Part shown: piece by piece, positions 48,001-55,386 of the stretch
Position numbering within the stretch: position 1 is the stretch's first letter
Layout: each line of letters begins with the position of its first letter
Assembly (NCBI RefSeq): GCF_028993555.1
Contig: NZ_CP118610.1
Coordinates: 186,001 to 250,000 of the forward strand
Direction: 5' to 3'
Length of the DNA: 64,000 nucleotides
Origin: Ensifer adhaerens
GTDB lineage: Bacteria > Pseudomonadota > Alphaproteobacteria > Rhizobiales > Rhizobiaceae
Notes under the pieces: generated by a model
What the model was told of the DNA's origin: nothing
The model's database searches: none
Seen by the model: only the letters and a program-made list of their open reading frames with translations
Program-made: the position numbers and the translations under genes

Positions 48001-49582
48001 AGGCCACCTTGGCGTCGCGCACGACGGCTTCGCCGACCTCGCCGATGCCGGAGCCCGGCTTTTCCAGATGGCTGGCGATCGCCCGGACGATATCTTCGGG
48101 CTGATCGCTGCGCGCGGCAAAGCGATGGCGCATGTGGGTGCGGTTTGCACCCGATGCAGCGATCATCGCCCGTGCTTCACCCTTGGAAGCATGCGCGAAA
48201 GCCGTCTTGTAGTCGTTGAGAAGCGCCTCCAGGCTCGAGGCCGTGTGGGCGCTTGCGAGGAAGACATGGCCGGAAGACGACGGGTTCGACGCCTTTTCGT
48301 CGGCTGCGGGTTCCGGATCGCTGATGACGACGTGCGCATTGGCGCCGCCGAAGCCGAAGGAATTGATGCCGGCGAGCCGGGCGCGTTTTCCCCGCAGGAG
48401 CTCGATCGGATTTGCTGTGACGCGCACATTGAGGCCGTCGAAGTCGATGTGTTCGTTCGGCGTGTCGAAGTGCAGCGAGGCCGGCAGATAGTTGTTTTCA
48501 AGCGCCATTATGGCCTTGAGCATGCCGAAGAGGCCGGAGGCGGGCTCCGTGTGGCCGATGTTCGACTTGATCGAACCGATCGGCACCGGAGCGCGGCGCT
48601 TGGCGCCGATGACCGTGCCGATCGACCAGACTTCTGCGGGATCACCGACCTTGGTACCGGTGCCGTGGCCCTCGACGAAGGCCACCTGGTTGGCGTCGAT
48701 GCCGTTGCCTTCGTAGATCGCCCGCAGCAGATTGGCCTGCGCCTCGCGCGACGGCAGCGAAATGCCGTTGGTGCGGCCGGCGGAGTTCACGCCGGTCGCG
48801 ACGATGCGCGCGTAGCTGCGGTCCTTTTCGCGCCGCGCGCGGTCCGAGCGGCGCAGGACGAAAACGACGCCGCCTTCAGCACGCACATAACCGGCGCCGT
48901 CATTGTCGTAGGCGCGGCAGAGGCCTTCGGGCGAAAGCATGCGCGCCTGCGCGAAGCCGACGAAGGGCAGCGGATGGGCAAGGATGTTGACGCCACCGAC
49001 GATCGCCGTGTCGATCTCGCCGGCGTTCAGTGCTCGCATCGCCTGGTCGAGCGCGACCAGCGAGGAGGAACAGGCCGTATCGACCGTCATGCTCGGGCCG
49101 CTGAGGCCAAAGATGTGCGAGATACGGTTGGAAACGATCGACAGCGTGTTGCCGGTCATGAAGTAGGGGCCGGCGGCAGCCGGATCCTCGACCGTCAGGT
49201 TGGCATGGTCGAGGCTCGACGCGCCGATATACACGCCGACATTCTCGCCCTGCAGCGACGTGGCGGAGATATTGGCGTCCTCGAGCGCCCGCCAGGCGAG
49301 TTGCAGCAGCACGCGCTGCTGCGGATCCATATACATGGCTTCGCGCTGCGACATGCCGAAGACGGCAGGATCGAAATCATAGAGTTGGTCCAGCACGCCG
49401 GCGGCAAAGGAATAGGTCTTGCCCTGCGTGCCCATGACGGGATGCCAGAATCGCGCCACGTCCCAGCGATCCGACGGAATGCTGGTGACGGTGCACTTGC
49501 CTTGACGAAGAAGTTTGAACAACGCCGAAGGCGATTCTGCTCCAGGGGCGAGGCATGCACGCCCAATAATCTCAACAGCCAT
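42074..49582 (-). CDS. rkpA: RkpA fatty acid synthase / polyketide synthase-like multienzyme
   Basis: 2502 residues. Domains in order: ketosynthase 1-430 (Cys171, His306, His344); acyltransferase about 527-830 (Ser618 in GHSVG); dehydratase about 905-1165 (His922 in HxxxGxxxxP; Asp1087); a methyltransferase-like segment about 1350-1545 without a convincing SAM loop; a pseudo-ketoreductase linker about 1555-1760; enoylreductase about 1770-2090 (GAAGGVGLA near 1912-1920); ketoreductase about 2110-2300 (GGIGGFG, Ser2244/2245, Tyr2258); and ACP with phosphopantetheine Ser2427. No thioesterase follows. This is the order of animal FAS and reducing type I PKS. It makes the specialised fatty acyl chain needed for K-antigen in Sinorhizobium. 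Confidence 0.93.
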   Translation of the reverse strand: MAVEIIGRACLAPGAESPSALFKLLRQGKCTVTSIPSDRWDVARFWHPVMGTQGKTYSFAAGVLDQLYDFDPAVFGMSQREAMYMDPQQRVLLQLAWRALEDANISATSLQGENVGVYIGASSLDHANLTVEDPAAAGPYFMTGNTLSIVSNRISHIFGLSGPSMTVDTACSSSLVALDQAMRALNAGEIDTAIVGGVNILAHPLPFVGFAQARMLSPEGLCRAYDNDGAGYVRAEGGVVFVLRRSDRARREKDRSYARIVATGVNSAGRTNGISLPSREAQANLLRAIYEGNGIDANQVAFVEGHGTGTKVGDPAEVWSIGTVIGAKRRAPVPIGSIKSNIGHTEPASGLFGMLKAIMALENNYLPASLHFDTPNEHIDFDGLNVRVTANPIELLRGKRARLAGINSFGFGGANAHVVISDPEPAADEKASNPSSSGHVFLASAHTASSLEALLNDYKTAFAHASKGEARAMIAASGANRTHMRHRFAARSDQPEDIVRAIASHLEKPGSGIGEVGEAVVRDAKVAFVFSGNGSQWAGMGVEAFRENLHFRQCFTSVSALFKFHSDIALTDLLTDPDLDKKLADTKIAQPLLFAVQAALSDSLVAMGIKPVAVFGHSVGEIAAAYAAGALSLVDAVSIVAKRSLHQDLLAGHGTMAAVMLGEDAARAFAEARGLDNLCVAAVNAHNSVTISGPADQISAFRDAARKAKIPVQILDINYPFHHPIIDRAKDAFLSDIPDIAPRRTELAYLSTVTGAALEGTQLDPDYWWKNVREPVRFQAAAEAAIEMGCRLFIEISPRPILSSYVKETIKQAAAPGMVVPTLLRDVGETGQDPISAAMARAVAHGAVVDTTRVFGKRNASIALPSLPFEPVELRPAATTDATDLFGRTAKPYRLTGWRSDPNSGSWKNHVDAHLFPDLAEHIVDGKAILPGSGFIEIAVAAAQQFYGSDEVEITNLEIVRPLELSDTKIMELSTVLSPETGDIEIRSRERLSEDDWAVHAVARCRKPLPAEERAYPSLAGLAKTATVAPGRAYETAKQFGLDYGPRFQLLAKAVAYGDRLVDVELKTPDASGHPLVTYALNPISVDATFHGLVALFDRFTGDKSGAPYIPVRFGSVRVVNGSQPIARAMIEIERVSANSIKAKFHFFDKSGAPIAHFEDCRFRRTYLRKHKTLDALSFHYEAVQSEATLPGLLGKAPAPIKITMPAVGEAGVDNTTLLFNAAIYRACQEIALKLAKGRSAIQANSLPGDFAFQCFLTSCLYVLEDAGLCQHKDGVWTIAPDFNLPSVPEILRELYGERSDRAVEAVLINNAYAEALARLDALQAGEEAAHGTAFISDATLDHQAVHSEASRERMAFVIDALEKVLASASSGARLRIVELGSVSSAFTRRLATLAEKHGASLTVFEARDNAQRGLELAFENDAHVRILKKGELATFPSFDLAVSASDGLYSLIEDDVAVRTALRSTLRDTGGLIAAVSAPSLFNDFALGLSEGWFARSQTAEFPIGNLAAVPHWQKCLGDLDLRDVNIADRECASGNVILLEARGAATASVRAEVPAADPYLLLQIADGKGSKPSTAAIPVELRGDIAADKAALLGGFEALGEQPLRAIFLASPKAASRADESASLQGQILALGAFAEALRQHIGAAEPAGENRPRLVLVAPGGAPIANRATGAAVASDGVNSGLWAFARVLQNEYEFLDVHSLDIDGSPTEIEQVAAATSLLGSANANREWLLERDGAALSEIRAVPGPVDNAHAAIDTFKAATIRQRVSSQVGSIVWEESDIPAAGPGEVVVAVAATGLNFRDVMWAMGLLPEEALEDGFAGATIGMELSGHVVAVGTGVDDLVVGDAVMAIASSAFSTHAVVSRAGVARLPQTVSPVAAATVPVAFLTAYYAMVELGRIQPDETILIHGAAGGVGLAALQVAKLKGAKVIATAGTREKRRFLSMLGADHVFDSRSLGFVNDVRAVTDGEGVDLVLNSLFAEAMEQSLSLVKPFGRFLELGKRDYYADSKIGLRPFRRNVSYFGIDADQLLVNQPKLTKRIFTEIGALFEDGKLTPLPYRAFDFDEIGNAFRLMQNAGHIGKIVVLPPVAGKHRVAKRPHGGMKVDPNGMHLVVGGIGGFGLAAANWLVEKGATKIALCSRRGQADAETTAMIEVWAKAGVSATVHACDVTDPTATERLLGELRAIAPLRSIVHAAMVLDDALISNLNRERNRPVIDTKAKGAAVLDQLTKDDKLDNFILFSSATTLVGNPGQANYVAANGYLEGLARARRARGLVGMAVGFGAIADRGYLVQNTDVNDLLAKRIGKTALKAQTALDMVESHLAFDPGTVDAATVMISEIDWSAARNLPVAKNALFEVILRSADQHATGGEGAKMDLVAMIEGKSPQEAEDILFDLVAGEIAAILRVSKDTVTRSKVLKEIGLDSLMAVELGMSFQQNTGFDMPLSGVADNTTVGDVARKLYEKVSKRDQSDDAEPADDKIVSDLAQRHVGTAKEKAQGQ

Positions 49583-49989
49583 GTATGATCGAACGCTCTA
49601 AACTGCCGCTAAAGTTGCATCTGCGATTGCCTGTCGGGGACCGAAATGCAATCACCAATCGTCATGCTGCCGGGCTATCCCCAGCTATATTCGTCCCGCC
49701 TCATTAGTCAGCTTTTAACTTAAAGTCCCTAGCTTTCAACCCCAAAGACTGAAGATATACACGCTGTCAACGCCAGTCCAAGGCGGATAGGGCGATAAAC
49801 CACGCTCAAGGTAGAGAAGGTATGACCAGAAAGACGCGGCTCCAAATATTTTGCCCGTCTTGGTCTTCGGATGACTTGTTGTGGGACGGCGATTGTGCTT
49901 TTCAGAGACCGGCGAATTCCCGGTCGGGAGATGATGCGGCGCAGAACTGTGAGTAAAATCATGGCTGTGTCGAATTTGGAGTGTCTTAG
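49583..49989. other. 407-base divergent region between rkpA and rkpU
   Basis: No convincing gene. It is AT-richer than the coding flanks (for instance CAGCTTTTAACTTAAAGTCC near 49710), so it probably holds the promoters for both the rkpA operon and rkpU. A GACCGGcgaattCCCGGTC-type hairpin lies near 49905. A 44-codon ORF at 49822-49956 has no other support. Confidence 0.5.
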
Positions 49990-51171
49990 TTGAAACGAGT
50001 CAGTGCCCTTCTGCTTTGTACCGCCCTTGTGGGATGCCAGGCCGTTCCGGGCGAGGGGCCGCTGGCCGGGGCGATCGTAAAGGATGCCGGTCATTCCGGC
50101 GCCGAGATCGGACGCCAGAATGCAACCGTCTTCGATATCGTAGATGTGGATGGCCGCTCCGCGCGCCTCGTTTCCGACTATGTCTCCTCGACACTTAACC
50201 GCCGTTTCGGCATTGGCGGTGGCGTCGGCCGAGTCGTGATCGGCGTCGGCGACCAGCTCAAGGTCTCGATCTTCGAAGCTGGCAGTGATGGTCTGTTCTC
50301 GACGCAGGATTCCAAGCAGACAAGCATCGATCTTGTCGTCCAGCCGGATGGCAAGGCCGCGATCCCCTATGTCGGTCCGGTCAGCTTTGCCGGCCTGACG
50401 CTGGAGCAGGCGCGCCAGGAGATCCTTGAGGCGCTGAAGCAGAAGGCGGTCGAGCCGGATGTCATCGTCACCAGCATGAGCACCGCCTCGCGCAACGTCA
50501 CGGTTTCGGGTGCCGTCGGCAAGTCGTCGGTGGTGCCGCTCAGCCTCGTCGACGAAACGATCAACGAGGTCATCGCCAAGGCGGGTGGCCCGGTCGCGCA
50601 GCCCTACGAGACCTATGTCACGCTGGTGCGCGGCAAGAAGACCGGTACGGTCCTCTTGAAGTCCATCATCGAACACCCGTCTGAAAACATCCATGTCAAG
50701 CCGGGCGACCAGATCTTCGTCACGCGCGATCCCCGCCGCTTCACGATCCTCGGTGCGGTCAAGGCCAACCAGCGCGTCGAATTCGGCGCCAACGACCTGA
50801 ACCTGCTCGAAGCCATGGGTCTTGCCGGCGGCGGCTCGGACTATACGCTCGACATGAAGGGCTACTTCATCTTCCGTTACGAAGAGCCTGATGTCGTCAT
50901 GAGCCTGCTCGGCCAGCAACGCTTCAATGAGATGCTGCGCAAGGGCATGAAGACCGACAGCATGGGTCGCTACCCGATCGTTTATCGGTTCGACATGAGC
51001 AAGCCGGATAGCCTGATCGTCGGCCAGACCTTCCCGGTCAAGAACCGCGACGTCATTTATGCCTCGCGGCATCCCTCGGTCGACTTCTCGAAGTTCCTCA
51101 ACTTCATTGCGCAGCCGGTCGGTATCGCCAATTCCGGTTTCGCGATCGCGGACAACCTCAACGGCAACTAA
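49990..51171 (+). CDS. rkpU: RkpU polysaccharide export outer-membrane lipoprotein (KpsD/Wza group)
   Basis: 393 residues with a TTG start. The N-terminus is a lipoprotein signal (MKRVSALLLCTALVGCQ; lipobox LVGC). A Poly_export domain follows (RVVIGVGDQLKVSIFEAG...GKAAIPYVGPVSFAGLTLEQA in family form), then SLBB-like beta-grasp segments (TVSGAVGKSSVVPL and FTILGAVKANQRVEF). OPX proteins form the outer-membrane exit for capsular polysaccharide. It diverges from rkpA and matches the rkpU of Sinorhizobium rkp-1. Confidence 0.88.
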   Translation: MKRVSALLLCTALVGCQAVPGEGPLAGAIVKDAGHSGAEIGRQNATVFDIVDVDGRSARLVSDYVSSTLNRRFGIGGGVGRVVIGVGDQLKVSIFEAGSDGLFSTQDSKQTSIDLVVQPDGKAAIPYVGPVSFAGLTLEQARQEILEALKQKAVEPDVIVTSMSTASRNVTVSGAVGKSSVVPLSLVDETINEVIAKAGGPVAQPYETYVTLVRGKKTGTVLLKSIIEHPSENIHVKPGDQIFVTRDPRRFTILGAVKANQRVEFGANDLNLLEAMGLAGGGSDYTLDMKGYFIFRYEEPDVVMSLLGQQRFNEMLRKGMKTDSMGRYPIVYRFDMSKPDSLIVGQTFPVKNRDVIYASRHPSVDFSKFLNFIAQPVGIANSGFAIADNLNGN

Positions 51172-51348
51172 TCATCTTAATCAGCTTCTTTTGGAGGGCG
51201 TCGACCGCAAGGTCGGCGCCCTTTGCTTATCTATCCTCCTGATTTTCAAAGCACGCGGAAGCGGCTTGTCGCCGCTCAAATTCTGTGATTGATCTTGGAC
51301 TTAAATCGATTTTGGTGATCGATGGGCGTTGGCAGGCGGGAATGAATT

Positions 51349-51948
51349 ATGGCGGATAAAGCGTTGATCGTCGTGGACGTGCAGAACGACTTCTGCCCGG
51401 GCGGAGCGCTTGCGGTTGCAGGCGGTGATGAGATCGTGCCGATGATCAACGGCTTGATTGGCCGTTACGAACATGTCGTGCTGACGCAGGACTGGCATCC
51501 CGCTGGCCATTCCAGCTTTGCCTCCAGCCATCCCGGCAAGACCCCCTTCGAGATGATCGCCATGCCCTATGGTGGCCAGACGCTCTGGCCGGATCATTGC
51601 GTCCAGGGAAGCGCCGGCGCCGATTTCCATCCGGCGCTCGAGTGGACGCGGGCCGAGCTCCTGATCCGCAAGGGCTTCCGGCCCGAGATCGACAGCTATT
51701 CCGCCTTCTTCGAAAACGACCGCCGGACGCCGACGGGACTCACCGGCTACCTCAGGGACCGCGGCATTAAGAAGGTGACGCTGTGCGGGTTGGCGACGGA
51801 TTTCTGCGTGGCCTTTTCTGCGCTTGATGCGGTTACGCAGGGATTTTCGACATCCGTCATTCTCGAGGCCTGTCGGGGCATCGACCTAAACGGTTCGCTT
51901 CAGGCAATGGTCACGCGCATGCGCGATGCCGGTGTCGAGCTGAACTAG
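51349..51948 (+). CDS. pncA: Nicotinamidase/pyrazinamidase
   Basis: 199 residues of the isochorismatase fold. The catalytic triad is Asp10 (VVDVQNDF), Lys108 (LIRKGF) and Cys153 (ATDFCVAF), and metal ligands are Asp48, His50 and His83 (QDWH and PDHC). It converts nicotinamide to nicotinate for NAD recycling. It is followed after 38 bases by pncB, giving the two-step salvage operon. No signal peptide, so cytosolic. Confidence 0.95.
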   Translation: MADKALIVVDVQNDFCPGGALAVAGGDEIVPMINGLIGRYEHVVLTQDWHPAGHSSFASSHPGKTPFEMIAMPYGGQTLWPDHCVQGSAGADFHPALEWTRAELLIRKGFRPEIDSYSAFFENDRRTPTGLTGYLRDRGIKKVTLCGLATDFCVAFSALDAVTQGFSTSVILEACRGIDLNGSLQAMVTRMRDAGVELN

Positions 51949-51986
51949 TTCGAGACCCTCGCGCTGAGGAAGGAGAGATTTCACCA

Positions 51987-53291
51987 ATGACGAAGACCGA
52001 TATCGCCAGGCGTGTCTATAACCATGCCTGGAAGCTCGACCCGATCGTGCGCAGCCTGCTGGACACGGATTTCTACAAGCTCCTGATGTTGCAGATGATC
52101 TGGCAGCTCTATCCGGATGTCGACGCGACCTTCTCGCTGATCAACCGCACGAAGACGGTGCGGCTTGCCGACGAGATCGACGAGCAGGAACTGCGCGATC
52201 AGCTCGATCATGCGCGTGAGCTGCGTTTCTCCAAGAAAGAGATGATCTGGCTCGCTGGTAATACGTTCTACGGTCGCAAGCAGATCTTCTCGCCGGAGTT
52301 TCTCGCCTGGCTCGCCAAGTTTCGCCTGCCGGACTATGAGCTGAAACGCAGCGGCGGTCAGTTCGAATTGACCTTCCGTGGCCGCTGGGCGGAAACCACC
52401 ATGTGGGAAATCCCGGCGCTCGCGATCATCAACGAGTTGCGTTCGCGCTCGGCGATGAAAGGCCTCGGCCCCTTTACCCTCGACGTGCTCTATGCCCGTG
52501 CAAAGGCAAAGATGTGGTCCAAGGTCGAGCGCCTGCGGCAGTATCCGAACCTCAGGATCTCCGACTTTGGCACGAGACGTCGCCACAGCTTCCTCTGGCA
52601 GCGTTGGTGCGTCGAAGCACTGAAGGAAGGTATCGGAAGTTCCTTCTCGGGTTCCAGCAACGTCCTGCTTGCCATGGATACCGATCTGGAAGCGCTCGGC
52701 ACCAATGCGCATGAGCTCCCGATGGTGGCGGCAGCTCTTGCGCGCAACGACAAGGAACTGGCCGCCGCCCCCTACAAGGTGCTGCAGGACTGGAACCAGC
52801 TCTATGGCGGCAACCTGCTGATCGTTCTGCCGGATGCTTTCGGCACGGCGGCGTTCCTTCGCGACGCGCCCAAATGGGTCGCGGACTGGACGGGTTTCCG
52901 GCCGGACAGCGCGCCCCCGATCGAAGGTGGCGAGAAGATCCTCGCCTGGTGGAAGAAGATGGGCAAGGACCCGCGGGAGAAGCTGCTGATCTTCTCCGAT
53001 GGCCTCGATGTCGATACCATCATCGAGACCTATCGCCATTTCGAGGGGCGCGTGCGCATGAGCTTCGGCTGGGGCACCAACCTCACCAACGATTTCGCCG
53101 GTTGCGCGCCGACGGAAATCAACGGTCTTAACCCGATTTCGATCGTCTGCAAGGTCAGCGAGGCCGATGGCCGCCCGGCGGTGAAGCTCTCCGACAATCC
53201 GCGCAAGGCCACCGGCGACCCGGCCGAGGTCGCACGCTACCTTAAGTTCTTCGGCTCGGAAGATTTCGTCGAACAGGCCGTCAAGGTCTAG
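51987..53291 (+). CDS. pncB: Nicotinate phosphoribosyltransferase
   Basis: 434 residues of the NAPRTase family. Core features are [31 protein letters not shown], the phosphorylation-type loop with [16 protein letters not shown], and [20 protein letters not shown] followed by [11 protein letters not shown]. It joins nicotinate and PRPP to nicotinate mononucleotide with ATP. It completes the salvage step started by PncA. A bidirectional hairpin lies between its end and the convergent 24-residue gene. Confidence 0.95.
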   Translation: MTKTDIARRVYNHAWKLDPIVRSLLDTDFYKLLMLQMIWQLYPDVDATFSLINRTKTVRLADEIDEQELRDQLDHARELRFSKKEMIWLAGNTFYGRKQIFSPEFLAWLAKFRLPDYELKRSGGQFELTFRGRWAETTMWEIPALAIINELRSRSAMKGLGPFTLDVLYARAKAKMWSKVERLRQYPNLRISDFGTRRRHSFLWQRWCVEALKEGIGSSFSGSSNVLLAMDTDLEALGTNAHELPMVAAALARNDKELAAAPYKVLQDWNQLYGGNLLIVLPDAFGTAAFLRDAPKWVADWTGFRPDSAPPIEGGEKILAWWKKMGKDPREKLLIFSDGLDVDTIIETYRHFEGRVRMSFGWGTNLTNDFAGCAPTEINGLNPISIVCKVSEADGRPAVKLSDNPRKATGDPAEVARYLKFFGSEDFVEQAVKV

Positions 53292-53336
53292 CCGCCAAAC
53301 GGTCGAGGAAAGCGCAGAGCGGCGTTCCAGCACTTC

Positions 53337-53365
53337 AAAAAAAGAAACCGGCAGAAGCCGGTTTC
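53337..53365 (-). terminator. Intrinsic terminator, best on the minus strand
   Basis: GAAACCGGC and GCCGGTTTC (9 bp) around AGAA at 53344-53365. On the minus strand it is followed by seven T (53343-53337). It ends the transcript of the 24-residue gene; it may also serve pncB in reverse, though there it lacks a T-run. Confidence 0.75.
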
Positions 53366-53472
53366 AAAAGGGGATCAAAGATGTTGCGACTGTCCATCAT
53401 CGCAATATCAAATCTGGCAGTGGAATCTTAATGTTGCGTTAAGACGACAACCTGTCATTGCATTTCTCTTCT

Positions 53473-53547
53473 CTAGAATACGAACATGTAGAGAAGGATG
53501 ATGACGATGAGCGGCACGCCCATGAGCCAGAGAATGATGCCTTTCAT
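53473..53547 (-). CDS. 24-residue single-helix membrane protein
   Basis: Sequence starts MKGIILWLMGVPLIVIILL and ends YMFVF: one transmembrane helix and almost nothing else. A GGAGG ribosome site sits 6-8 bases before the ATG, and an intrinsic terminator lies about 110 bases downstream on the same strand, both supporting a real transcript. Very similar small proteins are annotated across proteobacteria; function unknown. It is below the usual length cut-off for gene calls. Confidence 0.72.
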   Translation of the reverse strand: MKGIILWLMGVPLIVIILLYMFVF

Positions 53548-53627
53548 TGAGAAGCCTCCGCGTTACTGCCTTTGAAACGGTAACGCGACATCGGGAAATA
53601 CGTTCCCGATATTGGCCGGTGAGCGCC

Positions 53628-54326
53628 TCAAGGCACGGACTGGAATAGAGCACCGCCCCGATTCAGAAAGCAGGTCTTGTCGAAAAGCCGGAGATCAAGC
53701 GGGTTCGGCAGCCGGATATCCTGGATATCTGGAAACGGCTTCGTGTCGGCATCGTACGAACGGTCGATCTGCGAAATGAAGACCATGATGACACCGCGTT
53801 CCCGCGCAAATGATCTCAAGCTCAGAACCTGTTCTCCCAGGTTTGGGTTCTCGCGCCTTTGGTCGAGCAGTTGCAGATAATCTACGACAACCAACGTCCC
53901 GCGCGGCGCTTGCGCCAGTTTCTGGGTGATGTAGCTGGCGCTTATCGCATCGGAGCAGTCGATCTCGAAGCGCTCGGCAAATGCCGCATAGTCCGCCCCG
54001 ATTGCCGGAAACCGATCGATCACGTCCTTTACAGTATATTCCAGCGTAAAGAAGTATGCCCGATGCCCGGCCTTCATAGCCTCCACCGCAAGCTCGAGGC
54101 TCTTCAGCGTCTTGCCCTGACCGGGACGTGCCCCGATGAGAACCAGATCTCCCGGCCCCAACCGGTTGGGCTCAGCAGTTGCGTGCCTTGCCGCAAGCAG
54201 GCTCCAGCCCACATAGCCTTCCTCGACCGCGACACGGTCAAGTGCTTCATGAAGCGGAATGTTTTCGTCACGGGACAGGCGCTTTGCCCTGCGCTTCAAA
54301 TGATAGATGGGCGCAGACAGTTTCAT
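53628..54326 (-). CDS. DnaB-like helicase-core ATPase
   Basis: 232 residues. The P-loop GARPGQGKT is at 65-73, Walker B LVVVDYLQLL at about 145-154 (Asp149), and motif VFISQIDRSYD corresponds to the H3/H4 region of DnaB. It lacks the DnaB N-terminal primase-binding domain; instead residues 1-50 (LKRRAKRLSRDENIPLHEAL, then a GYVGW motif) resemble the small N-terminal module found in some glyoxalase-like and other rhizobial proteins. A DNA- or RNA-related ATPase is the safest call. Single gene; large upstream gap holds its promoter. Confidence 0.78.
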   Translation of the reverse strand: MKLSAPIYHLKRRAKRLSRDENIPLHEALDRVAVEEGYVGWSLLAARHATAEPNRLGPGDLVLIGARPGQGKTLKSLELAVEAMKAGHRAYFFTLEYTVKDVIDRFPAIGADYAAFAERFEIDCSDAISASYITQKLAQAPRGTLVVVDYLQLLDQRRENPNLGEQVLSLRSFARERGVIMVFISQIDRSYDADTKPFPDIQDIRLPNPLDLRLFDKTCFLNRGGALFQSVP

Positions 54327-54652
54327 CGGTAACCTCCTGATGCGAGCAGTCTTCGCAGTCCCTCCTTGTGCTCAATGCTCGAACAGTCGGTTCGATGGTG
54401 AAAATGCCCTGTATGAAATCTACTTTCCCTAAGCGGAGGGGGGAGGCGTGGGCGCGCCCGAATCGGATGATAGCGCAGCGGCTGGACGAGGTGAATTGCC
54501 TGCCGACGGCTGAAATGGGAGCGAAGTCCGATGGGACGGGATGTCGAGGACGAAGCGGTGGCGTCGTCGGCATGAGGCGGTCACAGCTGAAGTCGACGAA
54601 GCGTCTCGGTCAGCGCGATAAAAGCAAGTGTTTGAATGTCTTGAGAGAAAAC
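54327..54652. other. 326-base intergenic region
   Basis: No gene. It holds the promoter side of the DnaB-like gene and the trailer of tRNA-Thr. Apparent reading frames here derive from the antisense of the tRNA. Confidence 0.5.
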
Positions 54653-54727
54653 TGGTGCTGCTAGAGAGATTTGAACTCTCGGCCTCTCCCTTACCAAGGG
54701 AGTGCTCTACCCCTGAGCTATAGCAGC
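54653..54727 (-). tRNA. tRNA-Thr (GGT)
   Basis: 75 bases including the encoded CCA. Acceptor stem GCTGCTA/TAGCAGC, D-arm GCTCAGGGGTAGAGC, anticodon stem CTCCC/GGGAG around loop TTGGTAA (anticodon GGT, reading ACC/ACT), T-arm GAGAG-TTCAAAT-CTCTC. All four stems pair. Confidence 0.97.
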
Positions 54728-54770
54728 ATCTGGCGGCCGGTTCGTGTGTCAGCCGCATCAAGCGAGGGGG

Positions 54771-54799
54771 CTATTGCCATAGCTGAGCGGGGAGTGCAA
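54771..54799 (-). promoter_or_regulatory. Candidate promoter for tRNA-Thr
   Basis: On the minus strand TTGCAC (54799-54794), a 17-base spacer and CAATAG (54776-54771), 43 bases before the tRNA. Confidence 0.35.
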
Positions 54800-54884
54800 G
54801 CAGGTTTTCGAAGTTTTTCGTGAAGACCTGTGAGAAAGTTCGCTGGCGCTTCCGAAGACCCTGGTTTTGCGCTAATGCAGGACC

Positions 54885-55130
54885 ATGCAGACAAACGACA
54901 GCGACGGCAAGAAAAGCGAGCCCGTGCCGGAAGAGCAGCGGACCGAGGGCAAGGTGCGCCGGGCGAAGAAGAAGGACACGACCGAGTCGGACCTGAAAAA
55001 GGCTCGTCTTGCCAGGAACTTGCGCGACAATCTCCAGCGTCGCAAGCAGCAGGCGCGGGCGCGCCGTTCCGGTGCGGCCGATGAAGTCAGCGGCCTTCCT
55101 GCCGCAAAAACGGACGAATCCCAAGATTAG
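54885..55130 (+). CDS. Small charged hypothetical protein upstream of murA
   Basis: 81 residues, strongly basic in the middle (GKVRRAKKKDTTESDLKKAR and LRDNLQRRKQQARARR) with acidic ends, no hydrophobic helix; probably a disordered or helical nucleic-acid binder. Small proteins like this precede murA in many Rhizobiales. The start ATG follows GCAGGACC; the ribosome site is weak. Function unknown. Confidence 0.72.
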   Translation: MQTNDSDGKKSEPVPEEQRTEGKVRRAKKKDTTESDLKKARLARNLRDNLQRRKQQARARRSGAADEVSGLPAAKTDESQD

Positions 55131-55386
55131 TACGGGGCAGGGGCGGCGTTCGCCGGCTTCCTTCCCGTTTGCCGGCGGTTCAGCCGTCCGGCGTCCAATT
55201 GCATAAATTCCCTTGGTCGGGGCCGATCGAGGGCAACGACTTGACCGATATGGCGACCCTTTTGCGTCCGAATGGACGCGCGGCGTTCAAGGTACTTCTA
55301 ATTTCGCGGCGTCTCCACTAAAGAGGCGCCTTCAGACAACAGAGAATATTTTTGGAAAGGCGGGCGAAGCCCGTTCGAGAGGCCTC

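Noticed and set aside
46583..49588. 1001-codon + strand frame opposite rkpA
   Set aside because: High-GC antisense frame: Arg/Asp/Gly-rich with no recognisable domain, while the minus strand holds the clear KS and AT domains.
49822..49956. 44-codon ORF in the rkpA/rkpU divergent region
   Set aside because: Reasonable ribosome site but no conserved features; better explained as promoter/leader DNA.
49729..51072. 447-codon minus-strand frame opposite rkpU
   Set aside because: Shadow of the rkpU lipoprotein gene, which has a lipobox and export domain on the other strand.
54429..54761. Minus-strand reading frame over tRNA-Thr
   Set aside because: The peptide SSGVEHSLGKGEAESSNLSS is the product of reading a tRNA region; not a gene.
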